DNA of 60,416 bases, taken from NCBI GenBank assembly GCA_000697665.1, contig KL197715.1, forward strand, positions 610,649 through 671,064, read 5' to 3'. Below the pieces are notes generated by a model. That model did no database searches. It saw only the letters and a list, made by a program, of their open reading frames with translations, and was not told the DNA's origin. The translations under genes were made by a program, and so were the position numbers. This document shows positions 48,083 to 59,469 of the stretch, one piece after another (within the stretch, counting starts at the first letter, position 1; every line of letters begins with the position of its first letter). The stretch comes from Jaapia argillacea MUCL 33604. Lineage: Eukaryota > Basidiomycota > Agaricomycetes > Jaapiales > Jaapiaceae.

Positions 48083-48619
48083 CGCTGCGGTCTCGTAGTC
48101 GTTACCGAGGTTGGCGTTTTCTGTGATCAGATACTGAGATATCTGTCTTGCTCCAGGTAATTTTGTCGAACACAGGTATTCACGAAATACTCTAGCTAGT
48201 CAACATTCCGCGCAACCCAAGCGTATCATATGTTCTAAGTAGTTTACCAGGTGCCATACTCCGACCAAGGTCAATGTCTTCCAGGTTGGAATCTGGAGAG
48301 CAACACAATCTTCAATAGTGGCTCAGTCTTTGCCTGTCAGCCCGAACCTGGTGCGGCGTACGTCCTTGGGACATGCGAGAGCCTGAGCGAAGGCGCGAGT
48401 CCGGACAGCACAAAAGTCGACAGCTATGCCAACTATATCGGGAAGAGGAATGCCACTTTAGAATCGGAACGAACTTTTGAAACCCGATCGCCGTTCGACA
48501 GAGGCTGATCGAAGGCGAGGATAACCAGAATGAAAGTTGGCATCGACAATGGGCGCATATAGCCATGTACAGCGGGGACATAAACGCCCCACCGTCCAAC
48601 AATGGGAAGAAAGAAAAAA
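48083..48619. other. Unassigned stretch between MITE 2 and the glutathione reductase remnant
   Basis: About 540 bp. A plus-strand frame at 48251-48508 has no recognised family. It may be further decayed sequence of the adjacent pseudogene. Confidence 0.35.
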
Positions 48620-49739
48620 ACGTACCAACGGTCTTAACAGCAACCCCAAATCCTTGCATAACCTCGTTACTTCCCAACCCAATAATATGTACACCCACAA
48701 CTTTCTCTTTGGGTCCTTGTGGGACGAGTTTGAGGCTGAAGGTTCCTTGTGCGTTCGTCTATCATTGAGAGGTAGAGGGCTCGGAAGAATGATTTGTCTG
48801 GAGGATATCATTTGTTAGTAGGTGACTGAGAGGAGGGAAAGGGGGGACGTACAAATCTTGACAACATCCCAGTACTTCTCCCTCGCTTGGGGTTCCGTCA
48901 ACCCCGCAGTCTCAATCGGTGGATGTCTACATCTAACCCAGCTCCATCAACACACATCGGACACGACCAGAAAAAGGCACTCACAAAAAAACAACAGCAG
49001 AAATATTCGTATAATCCAAATTATCCCCTTTAGACTCCTCGGCTCCAAACAATCCAAACAAATCATTCCATCTCCTCCCGGTAGCGACAGCAACTGCTAC
49101 TCTCTTGGGTTTCTCGGTGGGGTCGAAGAACCCATCAGAATTTATACCCAGACTCGCCCCAGGCATCTCTTCCTCAGTGGGAATAGTAGGGCTTCCATCG
49201 GTAGCCACGCATATAGCGACCCCTTCCACTACATATTTCGTACCATCCGGTTTCGTCACCTCGACTTGTGTGAGCGAAAGGAGTTTGGCGTAACCTTGAG
49301 ATTTATTCGTAGATGGAGTTTGAGCGACGGATGTGGGCTTCGCGTTGGGGTACAAGGGTCGACTAGGACAATTAGGGAGAACAAATTCTTGGGCATGTGA
49401 AGTGGTAGTTCTTAGCGTGACGAATTCTGTCGGCGATGTCTACTGCGTGCCACACTATCTGGGGAGGGGTTAGGCGATTGGAGGGTAGGATGTGAGGGGG
49501 GGGAGTACCTTCTTTGTCATGCAGCCGACGTTGACGCACGTCCCGCGTAGTTTGTCTGTGACCTCGATGAGAGCGACTTTATCATCATAGGAGCCTGCGC
49601 GACGTTGTAAAATGGTCAATGCGGTCACTCGTACACACGTCGGACGTAGAAAACTCACCGAGGAAGCGACGCCACCGCTACCACCTGCAATCGCGATTTA
49701 ATCATATCTACCAGGAGTCGGCTTGTCTACGGGTGGTAT
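48620..49739 (-). pseudogene. Glutathione reductase pseudogene
   Basis: On the minus strand the gene begins near 49739 with PPVDKPTPGRYD, where the expected start Met codon reads ATA and a stop replaces the residue before [13 protein letters not shown]. It continues with the intact redox centre [12 protein letters not shown] near 49530, then IVWHAVDIADRIRH. An exon around 49260-49100 has VEVTKPDGTKYVVEGVAICV and GINSDGFFDPTEKPKRVAVA, which then diverges from the expected NAD(P)-binding fold. An exon near 48890 reads REKYWDVVKI, and the last near 48740 reads KEKVVGVHIIGLGSNEVMQG, preceded by a frame shift. The final exon (xxAIHPT...ELVTLR) is missing. Lost start, stop, shifts and missing parts make this a pseudogene. 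Confidence 0.8.
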
Positions 49740-50398
49740 TCTCGACGAAATAGAAGTCGGAAAGGTTCGAGATATCTTGTGAAGCTGGACGTCAGCTTCG
49801 TCAGGGATAGAACTTGTACTAAACTCACTTGTAAGAGACGGTGGGCGGGGGAGGGAGTTCGAGGGAGGAGGGATAGAGAAGCCAGGGTTGCTACTAATAT
49901 TCCTTGCATATAGCTTAGGATCAGTCTATTCCAACGATAGGACCAACCATGTAAGAGAGACGCTGACAAGTTGATCACATCATCTTCTGACAGCCACGTG
50001 ACCGCGCAGCAGCGCGTCCGTCATCACATCCTCCCTCACTGGCTCATCAATATCAGACCGGGCATACATACTTGATGGCCTTGTGCTTTTTACCAACCTT
50101 ACTTCGTCGAATCATGTGTCTGTGATAATCCACGCAGGGACATACTTGGGTGTATGCCTTAAATCTGGCAATCAGGAGACGCGGCCTCGGTCGGGTTTGG
50201 TGGTACACTTACTATCCCCGAGTACATGAGCAAGATCGGCCTCTGATTCTTCGTCCTTCTCATGGTCCTGGCTGCGGGTTTGAGGGGGGTGCATTGTGTA
50301 TATAACATCCACGGCTGAGGGGACAATTGCTCGTCAGGCATTCCAACGTTCACAACAGCACAACAACTCCTCAGTACTCTTCCAGAACCATTCGAACC

Positions 50399-51520
50399 AT
50401 GTCCAAGGTCTGTCCCATATCCCATCTCCATAGAAATGCGTAGACTCATGGAGCGACACAGGGAACCCTCTACACATTTAACCTCTCCGTCTGGTCCGCG
50501 GTCCCCGAACTCGCCTTGTGAGCTTCCTACCCCTTCCCCGCTCGCACCTGACACTCACACTTATCGTCACTCAGAGTCGAACTTGGTTATACCGACGCAG
50601 ATATCACCAAAAAAGTAGTCAACCTAGTCGAAGGCGAGAACTTTGCTCCCGCCTTTCTCAAGATCGTATGTCCCCTCCCCTCTCTCCGTCCTTCCATTCC
50701 TCACTCACAACTCCCTCAACAGAACCCCAAAGCAACCCTCCCGACGCTGCAAGCCGCCTCCGGCGAAACCTACACAAGTACAGCAACAGTAACGAAATAC
50801 TTGATCACCAACTCCCCATCCGCGTCGTCAATCACCCCAGGAACAGATATCATCGACAAAGTCCACGAAGATCAATATGATCCCAATTTCGCCATGCTCT
50901 CCGCCGTACGTCCGCATTCCTTTTCTTCTTTCGGTGGCATTAATCGAGTTGCAGAGAAGCGAAGAAGAGTTGAAAGAGAAAGCAGCTGGCTTCCCAGCTC
51001 TCTTCACCCGAAATCGTCAGTCCCCCCTTTCTCCCTCTCTTCTCTTACTAAATATTCCCTCTCGACGACCACAGGTCAACAAGCCCTAACCAACCACTCC
51101 CAATCCCCCCTCGGTCAACCTTTTAAAGCCTTCTACACCGAAAAACTCACCGGCAACGGCGGTCTTCTCGCCATCTACGAATCTAAAGTCCCCGTTAGCA
51201 CAACCACTGATTTCTTCGCCCAATCGCAAGCCCATTGGGCCAACATCAAATCATTCATATATGACATCCTCCCCGCCGCTCTCGCCAACACGCAAGGCCC
51301 GTTCCTCGGAGGGTCGAAGCCAGGTGAAGACGACTTCCATGTAGGAGGTTGGTTAGCTCGTATCGTCTCCATGATCCCCGGTGCCCACAAGGGCACCGAT
51401 GGTATCACAGTGCTTAAAGAAGAGTTCGCAGGGGACGTTCCGGAGAGTGTTGTGACGTACTGGAATGCTTGGTGTTTGAGGGAGAGTTGGGAGGTCGTTT
51501 ATGCTGAGGGGTTGCATTGA
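50399..51520 (+). CDS. Glutathione S-transferase-like protein (thioredoxin-fold N-terminus)
   Basis: The first coding exon is just ATGTCCAAG (50399-50407). Exon 2, from 50462, starts GTLYTFNLSVWSAVPELA. Exon 3 reads VELGYTDADITKKVVNLVEG and ENFAPAFLKI. Then NPKATLPTLQAASGETYTST carries the cis-Pro loop of GSTs (TLPTL). Later exons have SEEELKEKAAGFPALFTRN and GSKPGEDDFHVGGWLARI, the C-terminal helical domain, with the end at 51520. The frame is intact. The family is widespread in basidiomycetes, usually labelled GST or thioredoxin-like. It lies next to a glutathione reductase pseudogene in divergent orientation, suggesting a former glutathione-related pair. Confidence 0.75.
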
Positions 51521-52155
51521 TGAACTCGATATTATATCGTCCTTAATGTTCGAAATCGTATCGTACTTAAACGCACAAACACTTCCCTCCGAGAACTTGT
51601 CAAACATCCAAGACGGAATAGGACAGTCTTGGTGGAACATATTCAAGTTGTGTCAAGCCACTGCGGAGCTGGGTGTCTTTCCTTGGTTGGATCAAATAAT
51701 GTATGCGGGGCGTTAAAAGGAGGCGAGTACGGCAATGTGAGGCACTCCGACAGGGGGTGGTGAGCAGCCCAGGACAGAGGCGGGCAGGCTTGAAGGGAAA
51801 GAGGAGCCTGAGGACACCCAGCCTCGCAGACTTGCATCTCAGAAATCCAATGGACTATACAATGTTCACTTGTTAACTTACACCGGATATTGCACTACTA
51901 GTAGAAATGTCAACGGTTCATATAAACAGCCTGAGAGAGAAGAAGAAAATTGGCAAGGAATGACGATAATCGGGCGACAGTCCGAGTGGCAAGAGTGGAT
52001 CAAAAGCTTTCGGTACTACAGTAGTATCAGGCGAAAGATGCAAGACCTTATCGTGTAGAATAACTGAGCGGTTCATATATGTGAGTGTGTATCAAGTGAC
52101 CAACAGAAGCAGGATGACATACCAGCTGGGAGCGAGGGGTTACTTAAAAACAAGT
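51521..52155. other. Intergenic region between GST-like and repeat-protein genes
   Basis: About 635 bp between convergent genes. No supported coding sequence or repeat was seen. Confidence 0.4.
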
Positions 52156-54061
52156 TTATCCGCTATAAATTGCACGAAGTGCGAGGAGGAGAAGCGGTAG
52201 AAGGAAAGCTACGACAAGGAGGACCTTGAATGGTTGAAACAAGGGAGTCTCGCCAGGTACAGAAGATTGTTGAGCGGTACGATCTGGTCTGAGGGGTTCT
52301 GTCGAGATGGTTGTCTCAGGTTCTGGCATCGAAGGAGTACTGGGCCCCGAACTGGATGCCGAAAAAGCCTCTGGGATGATTGTAAGAGTCGGAGGTTCCA
52401 GTGTCGAAGGTGTCAGAGGTACCCGCGAGGGTGTCGAAGGTGTACTGGGCCGCGAATTGACTGCCGAATGAACCTCTGGGATGAATGTACGAGGCGGAGA
52501 TCCCGGCATCGAAAGTGTCAGAGGTAGCCGCGAGGGTGTCGAAGGTGTACTGGGCCGCGAATTGAATGCCGAATGAACCTCTGGGATGAGTGTAAGAGTC
52601 GGAGGTTCCGGCATCGAAGGCGTCAGAGGTACCCGCGAGGGCGTCGAAGGTGTACTGGGCCGCGAATTGACTGCCGAATGAACCTCTGGGATGAATGTAC
52701 GAGTCGGAGATCCCGGAATCGAATGTATCGGATCTAGCCTGAACGTTGGCGAAGGTGGCCGCGAATTGAATGCCGAATGAACCTCTGGGATGAATGTACG
52801 AGTCGGAGATCCCGGAATCGAATGTATCGGATCTAGCCTGAACGTTGGAGAAGGTGGCCGCGAATTGAATGCTGAATGAACCTCTGGGATGAATGTACGA
52901 GTCGGAGATCCCGGAATCGAATCTATCGGACCTAGCCCGAAAGTTGGCGAAGGTGGCCGCGAGTTGAATGTCGAATGAACCTCTGGGATGAATGTACGAG
53001 TCGGAGATCCCAGCATCGAAGGTGTACTGGGCTGCGAATTGAATGCCGAATAAGCCTCTGGGGTGAATGTACGAGTCGGAGGTCCCGGAATCGAACGTAT
53101 CAGATGTGGCCGCCACCCGGGCGTGAAAGGTGGTGAAGGTGGCCGTGAATTGGATGCCGAATGAACCGCTGGCATGAGTGTCGGAGTATGTTCGGTGATA
53201 TCTGCAGGAGATGTTTCGAGTGGGGATTTCAGCATCGACGCTGTGGTAGACTCGTTGGTCGAAAGGGTATCAGATACTAATGTGGGAGTAGGTGGGGTGG
53301 TGGCCGTAGGGGAAGGTTCCAAGCTGGGTGCTGGTGATAGGGCAGCCGTACGTGAAGCCCGGAGACATGCCAGTTGCTTGGAAAATTCCTCCTCGATGCG
53401 AGTGGCCGTGTTGTTCAGCTCGAGCAAATTGTTATTCCATACTGAAGCCTGCCAGGAGGGCAATCTGGCAAGATGCTTGGATTGCTGAATGTCTACGAAT
53501 CTGAGAGCTTTCTGTAGCTCGCTGTCAAAATCGCAGGGTGCCTCGAACTGCTCATCCTTCTCCCAAGCAGGCAAGGTTTCGAACCTGGTACCATTTGGCG
53601 AGAGATGCTGGATGAGATTCCGCCAAAAACATCCAGCAAACCGCATGGCCAAAAACCCTTTAAAGGTATCGGCCTCCAATTCTGAGAAGATTTGTAGGAG
53701 CTTGAGGATATCAATTAGATAAAGCTGTTGGTTGGTAAAGGTGAGAGCGGCAAGCAGGTTATAGGTATCAGGCCAGTCAACAAATTTAGCAGTGGTGTGG
53801 GAGTACGGTTTCGGATGGTATCGAATAAACAGCGGAGTGCGACTCTCGATGCGAAAGGTAGCACAGGGCGGACCGACAACAACAATGATGTCGTTGGCTA
53901 TTCCCCAGGCAATGGAACGAACAGCAATCTGGGGAATGCCATCAGATATAGCGTCGTTGGATTCTACCCATCTGCTGAGATCTGGGGCATCCATGCCCCC
54001 ATCAGGTAGAAAATCCAACTTGTCGTAATCGACAGAAGGGCAATTTGAGAGCCACGTGTAC
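52156..54061 (-). CDS. Pro/Ser/Thr-repeat protein with C-terminal membrane anchor
   Basis: On the minus strand the coding exon begins after an intron acceptor at 54062 with YTWLSNCPSVDYDKLDFLPD, which probably continues the NACHT gene upstream. The N-terminal 230 residues are folded (SIAWGIANDIIVVVGPPCAT, TNQQLYLIDILKLLQIFSEL). The middle has eight imperfect repeats of 25-37 residues (SRPPSP..., SIPGSPTRTFIPEVHSAFN), disordered and rich in Pro, Ser and Thr. The end is a single hydrophobic helix (KVLLVVAFLLPLLLLALRAI) with a short YSG tail, so the protein is tail-anchored in a membrane. The repeats at DNA level (about 52300-53160) are 99-111 bp. No known domain was recognised. It could start alone at an internal Met (54018). 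Confidence 0.65.
52300..53160. repeat. Coding tandem repeat, 8 units of about 75-111 bp
   Basis: Units contain the words TGAACCTCTGGGATGAATGT and ACGAGTCGGAGATCCCGG-like (plus strand) in succession. Two neighbouring units (about 52730-52930) are nearly identical over 99 bp, a sign of recent unequal exchange. All lengths are multiples of three, so the repeat keeps the reading frame. Confidence 0.85.
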
Positions 54062-54145
54062 CTAGATGTTGCTTCCTGTGCTAAGCAGAGATATAATCAC
54101 TCTTATGTCTCTCATCGTCTAGTGAAAGAGCTTACTTCAAAGGGT

Positions 54146-55859
54146 CTAAGAAGACTTGACTGTGTTGTACTGGGCTGCGATGAAGTATTCCAACGATTCT
54201 TTGGTCGTGTGGATTAGCCTGGACCGAACACACAAGCAAATGAAGCCACCAACTTCTAACTTCGACAACAGAAGGCCGGACCTTTGGTTCGGGACCATAA
54301 ACATCCACATTTCGATAGACCCTTTCGATTTGATATCCGAAAAAAGATCGATAAGTTGTGCAACCAGTGCAGAGTCCATGTGTAGCAATGACCAGTCTTC
54401 CGACAAACTGTCATAGAGGTGGTCTTGCCACTCTTTGTAAGCATATGAAACCGCTGGAGAACAAGTGTCCAAATGGCGATGCATATATGTTGGAGGACCA
54501 TTGGGAAACATTGAATATTGTTGCGAAAGGAGCCGAACACAGTTACCCAAGAGCCAATGACCATCTAAACGACCAATGAAATAGGTCTTTGAGCGTTCTT
54601 TGGTCCCCAGGAAATCGGATAGTGAAGCATGGAGGATTTCGATAAAACCATGGTCGTCTTCGGGTACCATGAAGATGGATCCACAGCCCTCCAAGTCGGC
54701 GCGTATGTCAACGACTTCGACACCAATAAAATGTGCAAGGTCCACGATTTTAAACCAAGGGTAGCGATTGAGTATAATACCGACGATGTTGCGAAATCGA
54801 GTCGTGCGACTTTGAGGAGCATTGTCCAAAACTTGTTGGTATAGGCCATCGAGACCTTTGTGTCGTGACTTCATGGCTTCCTTCAACTTCTCGTCGGGCC
54901 GGCCTTTTGTGTCGCCGACAAACGCAACGAGTGTGGAGGCATATATGAATAAACCATCTGCATCTTCGGTGAGTACGTCGAGCTGTTCCTCGGAAGGCCG
55001 TGGGGGGGCTCCATCAATCAAGCGACGCTTCCTCGTATACACCTTTTCCAGTTCGACCTCAAAGAATGTGCGGATGGATGCACGAGCATCGTACTTCCAC
55101 AAATCTACCATGTGGATCATCTCCGAATTCAAATGATCTTGTCCTTCGATAGCCGCGCAATCGTTACGACTCGTGAGGATAAAACGGATGGGGAGGTGTC
55201 GATCGTCTTGAAAGGCATCGACAAGGACCTCAACAAGGTATTGGGCATCCCGGTCCGTACACTCATCAAGGGCGTCGACGACTACGATTATGGGACGGTG
55301 AAGAGATCCAGCGAAAGGTCGGATTTGATCGAGGATGAGTTTCTTTAGCTGGTCTTTCAGGTTTTGGTGAATAATGGACGGCTCATCCCTGAGAGTTTTC
55401 TCCATGTCGCTCCGGAGGAATTCCTGTGATTGGGCGAGGTGATAAGCGATCGTGGTGAAGAATCCGGTGGTAGTGGTGCGATTGGCGTCTCGGGAGAAGA
55501 ACCAACTGGCAGCCAGCTGCCGCCGGGGTGTTGGGGCGTCGTACGACTCGTCCTTGATGGCGAACTTCGAGCAGACCGTGAGTGCAATGGTTGACTTCCC
55601 TGATCCAGCAGGACCGTGAAGCCAAAGGATCGGGGGAGCATCCTCTTTGGTTGCCCAATCCGTAATGAGGTCAATAACATCATCACGGCTCCCCTCTTGA
55701 CACTCGCGTCTCTCCTGGCAGTTGTGTGCGACTTTGAGGGCGATATGCGGACCGAGTCGCCGATCGATTGGATCTGGAGATGAGACCAGGATGAATATGA
55801 GGCGTAGCTGTAGCAATTGCTTGCCACTCACCAAAAGGAGGGATAGTATCGGCGGACAT
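54146..55859 (-). CDS. NACHT-type STAND NTPase (NLR-like)
   Basis: The start was moved to 55859 (MSADTIPPF), because a 57-nt GTGAGT...CAG intron joins it in frame to DPIDRRLGPHIALKVAHNCQ. The longer frame above it is not typical of the family. The NACHT core follows: Walker A LHGPAGSGKST, Walker B RPIIVVVDALDEC, sensor ILTSRND, and the Trp/Phe-containing region DGLFIYASTLV. Further helical segments run to DFLGTKERSKTYFIGRLDG and then to the stop at 54146. About 550 residues. STAND proteins are oligomerising signalling switches; fungal ones act in heterokaryon incompatibility and regulated cell death. No N-terminal effector domain and no C-terminal WD/ankyrin repeats are present. The stop lies 10 nt before a GTAAGC donor whose partner exon continues the family pattern. 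Confidence 0.85.
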
Positions 55860-56382
55860 TGCAAAGTAATGGCAACAAGGTGGAGATGGTGGTTGGGTGG
55901 AGGGTGAGTCACAGCATAGGCTTCCGGCATTCCGGAGACTCGGAGCAGGCGCCTATGTAACGATAGCGGAGCTCATTCCAGCGCTTTGACGAGCACTAGA
56001 AATGGGCCTGAGAACTGAGGACCGGAAGCGAATGAGAACAGCGATGTGGAAGCCAGATTTGATATAGATTTTATCCCTTGCAGATAGGGCTCAATGACGG
56101 TCTACGAGCAAATCTGAAATCAAGCTGCAGGCAAAGGGACGCTGCCAAGTCGATCATGTCTACATCGTCGTGGGAGGGCCATGAGCAGCAATATCTCTGC
56201 ATCGGATCACGTGTGTGTCAAAACCAAGGGCGAATTAGGAAACACGACGCCAACATCGACGTTCGTCCATCTTAAGATCTTGCAAGTGGCATGGGGTGTC
56301 TAGATAATCCATGGGGCATCCGATCGAACATTCACAACGTCTCCTCCATCCATCCCCAGGTCTCACCGGCCTCACCCTCCAC
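55860..56382. other. Intergenic region upstream of the NACHT gene
   Basis: About 520 bp. It should hold the NACHT promoter. No other gene was found; the short frame at 56078-56275 has no signature. Confidence 0.35.
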
Positions 56383-57363
56383 AACGCAAGTCGAACCGTC
56401 GAACTAGGGCACCGATGACAAAATCATCGAGCCAGTACTAGTAGTCAACCTAGTCGAACCCCGACGCGAGGACTTCACTCCAGCCTTCTTGAAGATCGTG
56501 CGTCCCTTGTCTACATTCCATGTCATCTTTCCTAACCATTTGCTGAACCGAACCTTCGCTTATCCATCCCTAGAACCCCAAAGCAACCCTTCCAACCCTG
56601 ATAACATCCACAGGCAAAATCTTCACAAGCACAGCAACAGAAACCCACTGCATCATCACCAGCTCCCCATCCCAACTCGCATCACTCCAGCAATCAACGT
56701 CATACACCAAGGCCACGAAGATCAATACGAATCCAATTTCGCTATGTTGTGCGCTGTGAGTTGCCCTTTTCTGGCGAATGTCGAGAAGTTGGTATTGATG
56801 AAGGTGCTAAGAAATGAAGTACTCAAAGGGAAAGCAGCGGGCTTCCTGGCGTCGTTCACTCGAAACCGTCAGTCCTTTCCTTCCCTCCCCACACGCTTAC
56901 ATAGATAGTCTACCGGCAGGCATCCTCTCAGCCCAAGAAGCCATAACCAAAAACCCCCCCCACCCTTGAAAGCTCGCCCTTCACATCCTTCAACACCGAA
57001 AAATTCGACGACAATGGTCTCCTCGCAACCTACGAATCCGCCGTCCCCCACCCCCCCAACACGACCACCGAGTTATCACCAGATTATAAGCCCATCAGGA
57101 AAAATATCGAAACACTAGTCTACCACACCCTCCACGCCCCTCTCTCTTCCTCCTCCTCCCCGTTCCTAGGTGGTGTAAACCCGGGCGAAGACGATTTACA
57201 TGTTGGCGGTCTGTTAGCCCGTGTCGTCGGCTTGGTACCAGGTGTCTCCACCAGTAAAGACAGAGCAAAAGTGTTCGAGAATGAGTTTGGTATAGGTGTT
57301 CCCTAGAGCGTGGTGCGATATTGGAACGCCTCGCGCGGGACGGTTGCTGAGGGGCTATATTGA
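56383..57363 (+). pseudogene. Pseudogene of the GST-like protein
   Basis: Parallel to the gene at 50399-51520. Recognisable pieces, in order: VVNLVEPRREDFTPAFLKI near 56437-56500, NPKATLPTL... (56575 on) with a TSTATE segment, a shifted middle, GVNPGEDDLHVGGLLARVVG near 57175, and VP*SVVRYWNAS near 57300 where GAG has become TAG. The 5' end is replaced or lost and at least two shifts are needed. It has clearly decayed. The two copies are separated by the NACHT region and do not share flanking order. Confidence 0.85.
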
Positions 57364-57849
57364 GACTTTTGAACATCTGAGTAAATGGATGTACACCGAG
57401 CATATATCTGTGTATCATCGAAATCGTGGACTGGCTGAAAATCAAACATGGTTGAAGACGGTGGAATGGATACAGCGGGTCTAAAGGAACGTCCAAGACT
57501 GCATAGGATGCCAGTGGATGGGTAGGCGACAACGGATGAGTGAATACAATAAGTACATCAATCTCATCACGTCTGAAATATACAATTCGGCGAGTAGTTA
57601 ACTCTGACTTGAAGAGTCCCGATCCTCGACCGAATCTACCCTCCCAACCCCAGCTCTGACGCACAACCCACGTACCAACGAACCTCCTAATCCGTGAGGG
57701 ATAGATGTCCCGGTGTGTCTGGTACAAGTTCCTTCAAATCACTCTCTACACCACCGCCGAAGTCTCCGTCATCTCAGGTTGCCTCAAACCGAACGAGTAA
57801 AGTGAATACATGGGAATTCATAAAATGGGAGGAGTCCAACTAACCGAAC
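57364..57849. other. Stretch between GST pseudogene and TVP38-like gene
   Basis: About 490 bp. A minus-strand frame (57095-57727) overlaps the pseudogene and is a shadow. No feature is supported. Confidence 0.35.
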
Positions 57850-58790
57850 TTTCCTCCGAACCCAGGCATAGCTCTTAAGCCTCTTCTTAAGATGCCTCAT
57901 AGCTACTTACGCGATGATAACCAAAGCGATTACGACGATGACGTTTAGGGTGTGCGTCAGCGTGCTATCTGAAAAATGATGCACGATGTTAGCGAGGGTC
58001 CAGAAGGGATGGAGGAACGGGGGGAAGGGAGAGACGGTGAGGGAGGATATGGTAAATACGAACCTTTCCCATTACTCGAACCAGCGACCGAGACTCCAAT
58101 CAAGGAGCTGCGGTAACGACGAGACCACATCCAGGATGAATATGCGTCGGAAAGTTCATGCCACACTTCGCGAACAACACTGTTGCAACTGTGAAAATCG
58201 AGGTGAAAATACATCCACGTCAAAACCGCAGAAACACTTACGATGACGAGGCACAGCACGTACCGTACGATCAATGCAATCTTGATTCCGCCCTCCCTAA
58301 TGACTTCCGATAACACAGCGTAGAAGACGCTCCGTGTTCGAGTTTAGCAGAACGGGTTTTGCAAGGGTATTTGAACGCACTGAAAATGTTTTCAAGATCA
58401 TCATTGAGACGGTTGGGTAAATGTGGCGACGTACAGGGAACTGGCGATTGCTGCGAGGAAGACTCATGCTGTGACGATAACGATAGCGATGCCACGACCC
58501 CAGACGAGTCCACAAACCATCGCGAGGACCCCGTCTCCAAAGAGCTACAACGACACGTTCAGGTGATGCAGTAATTCACATGAGGGACGAGTCACGGGAG
58601 GAAAAAAGATGACGATGGATATTGCTATCGGGATGAGCCAACCCACGCGGAGACTAATAAGATGTGTGGTGGTTAGTGATGAGGGGGAGATGTTATGAAG
58701 GAAGGGATAACTCACTTTTTCATCCAGTGGTGCGTACTTGTAGGTAGGTGTCATTTGCAAAAGCCGAAGGACGGCCTTCTCGCCCTCAGC
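57850..58790 (-). pseudogene. TVP38/TMEM64-like membrane protein, partial and probably decayed
   Basis: Minus-strand pieces in order: LRLLQMTPTYKYAPLDEK near 58740, SAWVGWLIPIAISIVIFFPP near 58640, LFGDGVLAMVCGLVWGRGIA near 58530, AFKYPCKTRSAKLEH near 58350, and AVLSEVIREGGIKIALIVRY near 58280. The end has DSTLTHTLNVIVVIALVIIA near 57950. The pattern (SNARE-associated Golgi protein fold, with CGLVWG and REGG-KIALI-R) matches the TVP38/TMEM64 family. The frame changes between the CGLVWG and FKYPC pieces and after IVRY, so normal splicing cannot join all parts. The N-terminal TM domain is missing. It abuts the C-terminal end of a glutathione reductase fragment. Confidence 0.6.
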
Positions 58791-58794
58791 GAAG

Positions 58795-59465
58795 TGTGAC
58801 CAGTTCTGTAAAGATGGAGGGGGTAAGCTTCTGATGACAAACAAAGGGAACGAGAAGGAAGGGGGACGGAATACGCTTACCTTCAGTCGTAGTTGGGTGA
58901 ATGGCGACTGTGTTGTCCAGACCCTTCTTTCTCGCTGAAAAGTTGGGGGAGGGGCCGGTCAGCGAATAGGAAGACGAGATGGAAATGAAAGGGATGGTAG
59001 TAAAAAGAAGTAAATGAAATGAGTTGAAAACAACTCCTGAACGAAGGAACGGGTAACCAGAAAAAAAAGCTAGCATATAACCACGAAGAAAAGACAATGT
59101 AGCACCAGCCGAAAGGAGAATACCGCCACAATGAAGGGCGCATATATGCGCGAGCAGAGCACAAACGTACCTCTCATCCCCAAAAAATGGAAAAACAAGA
59201 AAGAAACGTACCGCCCATCTTGACAGCCACCCCAAATCCTCGCATAGCCTCGTCACTTCCCAACCCAATACTATGCACACCCACAACTTTCTCTTCAAGT
59301 CCTTGTACAATGAGTTTGTAGGCTCGGGGTTCATTACGATGTTCGTCTATCATTGAGAAGTAGGGGGCTCTGAAAGATTATTTGTCTGGATTTGGTGTTA
59401 TTAGGTGAGGGGGAGGAGGGAGAGGGGGGACGTACAGATCTTGATGGCATCACCGTACTACGATT
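58795..59465 (-). pseudogene. Glutathione reductase, C-terminal exons only
   Basis: Minus-strand exons: YGDAIKI near 59450, an exon near 59380 with RAPYFSMIDEHRNEPRAYKL and VVGVHSIGLGSDEAMRGFG, a long intron (about 270 nt), then ARKKGLDNTVAIHPTTTE near 58920 and EELVTLR before the stop near 58795. These are the last parts of a glutathione reductase. The middle exon starts with one in-frame stop (K*SFRAP). No FAD or NADPH domain is present. It is about 80% identical by eye to the matching exon at 48640-48800, so the two are duplicates. It is a fragment, not a gene. Confidence 0.72.
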
Positions 59466-59469
59466 GATC

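Noticed and set aside
48251-48508. 85-codon plus-strand frame beside MITE 2
   Set aside because: Reads like a plausible peptide but has no family match or gene context; too short to support.
52316-53116. 266-codon repeat frame on the minus strand (HPRGSF..-type repeats)
   Set aside because: Out-of-phase reading of the same tandem repeat; the 620-codon frame has the folded N-terminus and TM anchor.
57095-57727. 210-codon minus-strand frame
   Set aside because: Antisense to the GST pseudogene; no recognisable domain.
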